Assembly: GCA_020217065.1 (NCBI GenBank)
Contig: JAIWOB010000020.1
Coordinates: forward strand, 1 to 10,000
From: Chloroflexota bacterium
GTDB lineage: Bacteria; Chloroflexota; Anaerolineae; Anaerolineales; Villigracilaceae
Length of the DNA stretch: 10,000 nucleotides
Direction: 5' to 3'
This document shows positions 6,247 through 10,000 of the stretch, piece by piece. The notes under the pieces were generated by a model, which was given only the letters and a program-made list of their open reading frames with translations, was not told the origin of the DNA and did not search any database. Numbering within the stretch: position 1 is the stretch's first letter; every line of letters begins with the position of its first letter. A program made the position numbers and the translations under genes.

Positions 6247-7327
6247 TCACGGTTTTATAAATATTCATCAACGTTTCCGAATTCTTCTTCCAATCCGCGC
6301 GGGATTCCGCCGTCCGTCGGGCGGATTCTCCAAGCGCGGACAACGTCTCGCGGGGCAGATTCGCCGCGGCGAGAATCTTCTCCGCGAGTTGATTCGCGTC
6401 CCCGTCGCGGAACAGCCAGCCGTTTTCGCCCTCCTTCACCCACTCCTTGTTCGCGGGGATGTCCGAGACCAGACAGGGCAGCCCGCAGCCCAGCGCTTCC
6501 ATCAGCGAAACGGACGAACCGTCCACGTGCGAAGGGGAGATATACAGGTCGGCTCGATGATACCATTGCGGCAAAACGGTTTGCGAAATCTGCCCCGCAA
6601 ACGCCACTCTATCCAAGACCCCGCCGCTTTCAAAAATGCCGCGAAGCGCATGTCCCTGCGAACCGCCGCCGAGCAAAAGCAGGTTCATGTCGTCGCGCTC
6701 TTGCGCCGCTTGAACAAAGGCGCGAGCGAGGACATCTACGCCGTAGCGGGGTTCCCACGAACGGTTGCAGAATAAAGTGAACGTTGAGCGTTGAGGTTTT
6801 ACCTTTGGAGGGGTAAAGTGTTCAAGGTCAACGCCCCACGGAAAAACGACGGTCTTTTGAGGATTCATTCCATAGGCGGCGGCTTTATCCCGCGTAACTT
6901 TCGCGTCGCTGATGAAAAACGCCGAGCGTTTCAGCGTGTAACGCGTGACCCATTCCATCCACCTGCTTTTGTGAACGTCGTCCATCAAGTCGAACCCCCA
7001 CGACATGGTGAGAATCGGACGGAATCCGCTCAGGACGGCGATGAAGGCGCAAGTTTGAATCGGTCCGGCGTGAATCAAATCGGGTTTGATTTCCTTGACC
7101 ACGCGCCGAAAATCGAAGACCAATGCCGCAAGGCGGCTCCACTTGAAGGGTTCGCGTCCGCCTTTCCATAAGACCAGTTGGACGTTTGGCGGCACGGGGC
7201 GGTCTTCCACCTGACGGCTGTTGCCTTCCAATTGGATAAAAAACGTTTCGTGCCCGCCTTCCGAAATCGTTTTGAGAAAGCGGTGGTCGTGGGTGCAGTA
7301 ACCGAGCGAGAAATATAGTATCCGCAT
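6236..7327 (-). CDS. GT4-family glycosyltransferase
   Basis: This is a 363-residue retaining glycosyltransferase with the two-domain GT-B fold (GT4, 'glycosyl transferases group 1'). The N-terminal acceptor domain begins MRILYFSLGYCTHDHRFL and includes KPDLIHAGP (81-89). The linker VVFPWGVDLEHF (160-171) is the usual family signature. The C-terminal donor domain carries LLLLGGGSQ (216-224), DLYISPSHVDGSSVSLMEAL (260-279) and NGWLFRDGD (302-310). The E-x7-E donor motif appears here as Asp269-x7-Glu277, a tolerated variant. The ATG at 7327 was chosen because the conserved first strand begins there; an ATG at 7363 would add 12 unconserved residues. There is no strong Shine-Dalgarno sequence. It probably adds one residue to a lipid-linked glycan at the inner membrane face; the sugar is unknown. 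Confidence 0.92.
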   Translation of the reverse strand: MRILYFSLGYCTHDHRFLKTISEGGHETFFIQLEGNSRQVEDRPVPPNVQLVLWKGGREPFKWSRLAALVFDFRRVVKEIKPDLIHAGPIQTCAFIAVLSGFRPILTMSWGFDLMDDVHKSRWMEWVTRYTLKRSAFFISDAKVTRDKAAAYGMNPQKTVVFPWGVDLEHFTPPKVKPQRSTFTLFCNRSWEPRYGVDVLARAFVQAAQERDDMNLLLLGGGSQGHALRGIFESGGVLDRVAFAGQISQTVLPQWYHRADLYISPSHVDGSSVSLMEALGCGLPCLVSDIPANKEWVKEGENGWLFRDGDANQLAEKILAAANLPRETLSALGESARRTAESRADWKKNSETLMNIYKTVRQA

Positions 7328-7380
7328 GAGTATCGAAAATCTTTGGGAATGGGCAATCGCCAATCTCCAAACGCCATTGA

Positions 7381-8445
7381 TTACCCTAAATCCGTCCAGC
7401 GCAATTCCTGACCATACTTGAAGTCGCGCAGCGCCTTCGTTCCAATCACATTCTCGATTTCGTGCGGTTTAATCGCGCCGGGCGTGGCGGGGCGCAGTAC
7501 GTCAATCATCTCGCGGGTGAAGACTTCGCCCGCCTGAATATCTCTCGCCGCGCGCAGGCAGCGGCGCTGAACGATTTTTGTCTCCTGCTCGTTGTCTGCG
7601 ATGAACTTATCCGAACTGCCCAGGGCGCGTTCCAGCAGGCGGGTTTCCTCGACCATCTTCGCCCAGGAGTCGGGATTCATCGCAAATTTGTGGTCGGGAC
7701 CTTCGCGGTCGTTGCTGTCGGTGAAGTGGCGTTCAATCATCCGCGCTCCCAGCGCGACTGCGCCGAGAATGGGCGCAAGAGCGTGGGTATGGTCGGACAA
7801 GCCCAGCGTTATGTCGGGATACATCGCCGCAAAGGTCTTGAGAACGTTCAAATGCAAGTGGTCGTAGTTGCCGGGGTCGGCGGTATAGTTGGTGTTGCAC
7901 TGCATCAAACACAACTGCGGGTTGATTTTCAAAATCGCGCGCACCGCCCGCTGCACGTCGGCGATGTCCGAAGCGCCGCAGGCGATAATCATCGGCTTGC
8001 CCTTGCTCGCCATGTGTTCTAGCGCCTCAATCCAGTCAATTTCGCCGGAGCCGGCTTTGAAGGCGGGGACATAGGGATTTACGTGTTCAATCGAGTCGTA
8101 ATCGTAGGGCGAAGTGAAGAAGTCAATGCCGACTTTGTCGCATTCTTCCTTCAAAACGGGCGTCCAACTTTGCGAGACGGAAGCCGCCGCGTAGACCTCG
8201 GTGACGGATTTCTTCCACTTTGCCTGGTGGCTGACTTTGGAGTTCATGTGGCTGAACCCGTAATCGGAGACAATCTTTGGCGCTTGGAAGTGCTGAAATT
8301 TCGCCGCGTCGGCGCCCGCTTCTTTGGCGAGCCGAATCAGAAGTTTGGCGCGTCCCAGGTCGCCGTCATGATTGGCGGCGATGTCCGCGATGAAATAGGT
8401 CGGATGCTTCAGACCGATGACGCGATTGTTGATTTGGATGTCCAT
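7381..8445 (-). CDS. NeuB/SpsE-family ulosonic acid synthase (variant)
   Basis: The 354-residue protein is a sialic-acid-synthase family enzyme: a TIM barrel (about 15-275) plus a C-terminal SAF/antifreeze-like domain (about 296-352). The family condenses phosphoenolpyruvate with a mannosamine-type sugar. Conserved active-site blocks are KFQ (49-51), FTSPYD (110-115), KAGSGE (130-135), GLSDHT (215-220) and IERHFT (237-242), whose His219 and His240 fit the metal ligands of meningococcal NeuB, and GPDHKF (249-254). Two departures stand out: the usual AEIGxNHxG is ADIAANHDG (20-28), with Asp21 for Glu, and the usual HCTSxYP-type strand is QCNTNYT (182-188). AGGAG lies close (2 bases) to ATG 8445, with a second AGGA further up. 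It heads the operon after the terminator and DnaA boxes. Its product could be sialic, legionaminic or another acid; this cannot be told from sequence alone. Confidence 0.93.
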   Translation of the reverse strand: MDIQINNRVIGLKHPTYFIADIAANHDGDLGRAKLLIRLAKEAGADAAKFQHFQAPKIVSDYGFSHMNSKVSHQAKWKKSVTEVYAAASVSQSWTPVLKEECDKVGIDFFTSPYDYDSIEHVNPYVPAFKAGSGEIDWIEALEHMASKGKPMIIACGASDIADVQRAVRAILKINPQLCLMQCNTNYTADPGNYDHLHLNVLKTFAAMYPDITLGLSDHTHALAPILGAVALGARMIERHFTDSNDREGPDHKFAMNPDSWAKMVEETRLLERALGSSDKFIADNEQETKIVQRRCLRAARDIQAGEVFTREMIDVLRPATPGAIKPHEIENVIGTKALRDFKYGQELRWTDLG

Positions 8446-8458
8446 ATCTCCTCTTTCC

Positions 8459-8656
8459 TGTGGAAAACTTCGGGGAAACTTGTGGATAACTTGGCTTTTG
8501 CTGTGGAGAATATCAATGAGACGGGGGAAAAAAGCCGTCTTTCGACGGTTTTCCAGCCCATGAGCCTATTTAGCCGCTTGCTTGTTGATAACTGCGAATT
8601 TTCTGTGGATAACCCTGCTGGAATTGGACGTAAAATTCGTTAAGACCTGTGGAAAA
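8459..8656 (+). promoter_or_regulatory. Cluster of six DnaA-box-like sites
   Basis: Six 9-mers in the same orientation resemble the DnaA box (TTATCCACA, read here as its complement). They are TGTGGAAAA at 8459-8467, TGTGGATAA at 8481-8489 (perfect), TGTGGAGAA at 8502-8510, TGTTGATAA at 8583-8591, TGTGGATAA at 8604-8612 (perfect) and TGTGGAAAA at 8648-8656. Start-to-start spacings of 22, 21, 21 and 44 bp put neighbouring sites on one helix face. Three sites lie in the leader of the NeuB-like gene and three in the 3' end of the RmlD-like gene. No replication gene is in the window, so this may be an origin, a DnaA-titration site or a regulatory array. Confidence 0.6.
8528..8548 (-). terminator. 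Rho-independent terminator of the RmlD-like gene
   Basis: On the minus strand, CCGTC (8544-8548), a GAAA tetraloop (8540-8543) and GACGG (8535-8539) form a hairpin. After one C it runs into six T (8528-8533). It begins 22 bp past the reductase stop codon, so it should end that transcript and separate it from the NeuB-led operon. The stem is only 5 bp of strong pairing, but the A-rich bases upstream can extend it past one mismatch. Confidence 0.65.
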
Positions 8657-9496
8657 GTCCGGTGGAACATCGTCAAGGTCTGCGCATAACTTGTTGATGG
8701 ATAGACATAAATTGCTGGAACGTTTCGCAATCAGGCTGGAGGTGTTGATGGACTTGGGCGAGATTTCGCTCTCCCGCAGCCCAAACTTACGCGCAATTTC
8801 AACTCCAAACTGATACTTGCTCATCGCCTGCGGACCGACCACATGATACAAACCGCTCAAGCCTCTTTCCAGCATCCTGACTAAAATCCGCGCCGTGTCG
8901 TTGACCAGCATGGGACAAAACAGAACGTCGGTAAAGCCGCTCATGCTTTTGCCGTGGGTCAGGTTGTAATAGAAAAATTCCGCCAGGCTGCGCCGCCCGC
9001 TTAGACTCCAGCCGTAGAAATTGACCCTGGCGACAATCGCCGCCGGGTTTTCGTCCAGGACAGCCCGCTCGCCTTCAAGTTTTGTCCGCGCATAGACGCT
9101 CAATGGGTTGGGTTCGTCGTCTTCTGTGTAGAAGCCAACCTTTCTGCCGTCAAAGACTGCGTCGGTGGAGATGTGGACAAGGGAGACGCCGCGCGCTTTG
9201 CAAGCCTTTGCCAGCGTGGCGGGCAGGTCAAGATTGAGGCGGCGGGCAAGTTCCGGGTTGTCTTCGCAGGCGTCGAGGTCCGCCAGCGCGGCGCAGTTAA
9301 TCAACCAATGAGGGCGAAAAAAGTCGAGGGCGGAATCGACGGCGTTTTGGTCCAGCAAATCGAACTTCAAAATCTGAAAAGGGGCGCGCGTCAGTTTGCC
9401 GCGGTCAATCACGGCGATGTCGTGCGTTCTCATGGTTTCCTGGGCAAAGTTAATGCCGAGCAAACCGCTGCCGCCGGTGATGAGAATCTTGGTCAT
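8570..9496 (-). CDS. RmlD-like (dTDP-4-dehydrorhamnose reductase family) SDR sugar reductase
   Basis: The 308-residue protein is an extended short-chain dehydrogenase of the RmlD group, which reduces 4-keto nucleotide sugars with NAD(P)H. It shows the N-terminal dinucleotide-binding loop TGGSGLLG (7-14), NCAALADLDACEDNPELA (67-84, matching the RmlD 'DxAExxPexA' region), the catalytic ISTDAVFDG (109-117), and the YARTK motif with Tyr135 and Lys139. The C-terminal half (GLYHVVGPQAMSKYQFGVEIA) fits the substrate domain. The last 20 residues (about 289-308) run through DnaA-box repeats and are unlike the normal family ending. rmlA, rmlB and rmlC are not in the window, so true rhamnose synthesis is unproven. 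It diverges from the regulator gene and has its own promoter and terminator. There is no Shine-Dalgarno sequence, and the predicted +1 coincides with the ATG. Confidence 0.9.
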   Translation of the reverse strand: MTKILITGGSGLLGINFAQETMRTHDIAVIDRGKLTRAPFQILKFDLLDQNAVDSALDFFRPHWLINCAALADLDACEDNPELARRLNLDLPATLAKACKARGVSLVHISTDAVFDGRKVGFYTEDDEPNPLSVYARTKLEGERAVLDENPAAIVARVNFYGWSLSGRRSLAEFFYYNLTHGKSMSGFTDVLFCPMLVNDTARILVRMLERGLSGLYHVVGPQAMSKYQFGVEIARKFGLRESEISPKSINTSSLIAKRSSNLCLSINKLCADLDDVPPDFSTGLNEFYVQFQQGYPQKIRSYQQASG

Positions 9497-9502
9497 GCTT
9501 CA

Positions 9503-9531
9503 AGTATCAGGGGATAGAGGTCAGGTGTCAA
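9503..9531 (-). promoter_or_regulatory. Sigma70-type promoter for the RmlD-like gene, apparently leaderless
   Basis: On the minus strand a perfect -35 TTGACA (9526-9531) is followed after 17 bp by GATACT (9503-9508), four of six matches to TATAAT. A start about seven bases beyond the -10 would fall on the A of the ATG at 9496, so the mRNA would have no leader, consistent with the missing ribosome-binding site. Confidence 0.6.
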
Positions 9532-9555
9532 GGTGTTGGCTTTGATTTTTTGCGA

Positions 9556-9584
9556 TTGACAGGGAAGGCGTTCTGTGCGAGAAT
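9556..9584 (+). promoter_or_regulatory. Sigma70-type promoter for the winged-helix regulator, apparently leaderless
   Basis: A perfect -35 TTGACA (9556-9561), 17-bp spacer and -10 GAGAAT (9579-9584, four of six matches) place the transcription start at about 9591-9592, on the ATG itself. There is no Shine-Dalgarno sequence. The -10 lies inside the left arm of the inverted repeat at 9577-9603. Confidence 0.6.
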
Positions 9585-9603
9585 TCAGAAAATGAATTCT
9601 CGC
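9577..9603 (+). promoter_or_regulatory. Perfect 10-bp inverted repeat, likely operator
   Basis: GCGAGAATTC (9577-9586) and GAATTCTCGC (9594-9603) are exact reverse complements around a 7-bp spacer that contains AT of the start codon. The dyad covers the -10 box, the predicted transcription start and the first codons of the regulator. This is the classic arrangement for autorepression by a dimeric winged-helix protein. The binding protein is inferred, not shown. Confidence 0.65.
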
Positions 9604-10000
9604 GTTAAAGAAATCAAAAAGCAAGAATACGACCTCCTCGATGAAATCGCCCGCGATTCGATGGTGACTCAGGCAAATTTGTCTGACCGCCTGGGAATGG
9701 CGGTTGGCAGCGTTAACTGGTATATCAAGCGTCTGGTTTCCCGCGGCTGGGTGAAGGTCTCTCATCTTAACCGCACGCGATTGAAATACGACCTGACCCC
9801 TGAAGGAATGGCGGTGTTCAGCCAGCGGGCTTTTTTGTACGCGCGGGATTCCCTCAAGGTGTATGGCAGTCTGCGGCAGAAAGCGAAGGCGTTGGCGCAG
9901 GACCTCAGGCGGCAGGGGATTACGCAGGTATATCTCGAAGGACAGGACGAAATGATGGATATTTTGCGGCTGACCTGTATCGAGGCTGGCATCCGTATCG
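9592..10000 (+). CDS. Winged-helix (MarR/EPS-associated type) transcriptional regulator, 3' end cut by window
   Basis: The 136 visible codons start at ATG 9592 and run past the right edge. Residues 26-53 (TQANLSDRLGMAVGSVNWYI and following) form a helix-turn-helix, and 54-72 (VKVSHLNRTRLKYDLTPEG) a basic wing. This resembles the small MarR-like regulators found beside exopolysaccharide clusters, which end near residue 105. Here the chain continues through a helical, charged stretch (about 76-108) into what looks like the start of an alpha/beta domain (ITQVYLEGQDEMMDILRLTC and following), so an additional sensor domain is likely. It diverges from the RmlD-like gene and has its own promoter, with a perfect dyad over its start codon that suggests autoregulation. 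The regulator role is well supported; its ligand and targets are unknown. A TTG at 9556 is in frame but lies in the -35 box and is rejected. Confidence 0.85.
   Translation, partial: MNSRVKEIKKQEYDLLDEIARDSMVTQANLSDRLGMAVGSVNWYIKRLVSRGWVKVSHLNRTRLKYDLTPEGMAVFSQRAFLYARDSLKVYGSLRQKAKALAQDLRRQGITQVYLEGQDEMMDILRLTCIEAGIRI

Noticed and set aside
8446..8520. Sigma70 promoter directly upstream of the NeuB-like gene
   Set aside because: A TTGATA-like -35 can be found on the minus strand at 8511-8516, but no acceptable -10 follows at 16-18 bp. A promoter is expected after the terminator, but none could be supported.
9493..9992. Two minus-strand open frames of 90 and 76 codons
   Set aside because: They overlap the winged-helix gene on the other strand, which has a clear domain, promoter and operator.

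Overview
The window (GC-rich, roughly mid-50s percent by eye) is a densely packed piece of a bacterial surface-glycan locus. It holds ten protein genes on the minus strand and one partial gene on the plus strand. Nothing in it fixes the taxonomy. The protein style, the GC level and the scattered short palindromes built on words such as CAAAGGTC and CCTGTCAGG suggest an environmental Chloroflexota (Anaerolineae-type) bacterium, but this is inference. No RNA genes, CRISPR array, transposase or phage genes were seen, and no stretch above 300 bases lacks a gene.

Layout, right to left, which is the direction of transcription for the minus-strand genes. At the right edge (9592-10000) a winged-helix regulator of the type found beside exopolysaccharide clusters reads rightward out of the window. 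It diverges from an RmlD-like sugar-nucleotide reductase (8570-9496). The 95-bp gap between them carries two opposed TTGACA-N17 promoters whose predicted start sites fall on the start codons, and a perfect 10-bp inverted repeat straddles the regulator's ATG. The reductase is followed by a hairpin terminator and by a cluster of six DnaA-box-like 9-mers (8459-8656).

Next comes a long, probably co-transcribed series: a NeuB/SpsE-family ulosonic acid synthase (7381-8445), a GT4 glycosyltransferase (6236-7327), an AAC(3)-fold N-acetyltransferase (5454-6212), a lone DUF433 antitoxin-like protein (5199-5408), a DUF4910 M28-like zinc aminopeptidase-type protein with a C-terminal winged helix (3816-5141), an SpsF-family cytidylyltransferase (2855-3709), two GT-A type glycosyltransferases (1907-2821 and 934-1884), and a D-2-hydroxyacid dehydrogenase running off the left edge (1-888).

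Together the synthase (PEP plus sugar to ulosonic acid), the SpsF nucleotidylyltransferase (activation), the acetyltransferase and dehydrogenase (decoration or precursor supply) and three glycosyltransferases look like a pathway that makes and transfers a nonulosonic-acid-like sugar. The synthase departs from the canonical NeuB motifs, and no neuA or neuC homologue is in the window, so the sugar could be unusual. The other notable signals are a palindromic repeat read in frame inside the SpsF gene, a MITE-like 85-bp element, and the DnaA-box cluster.
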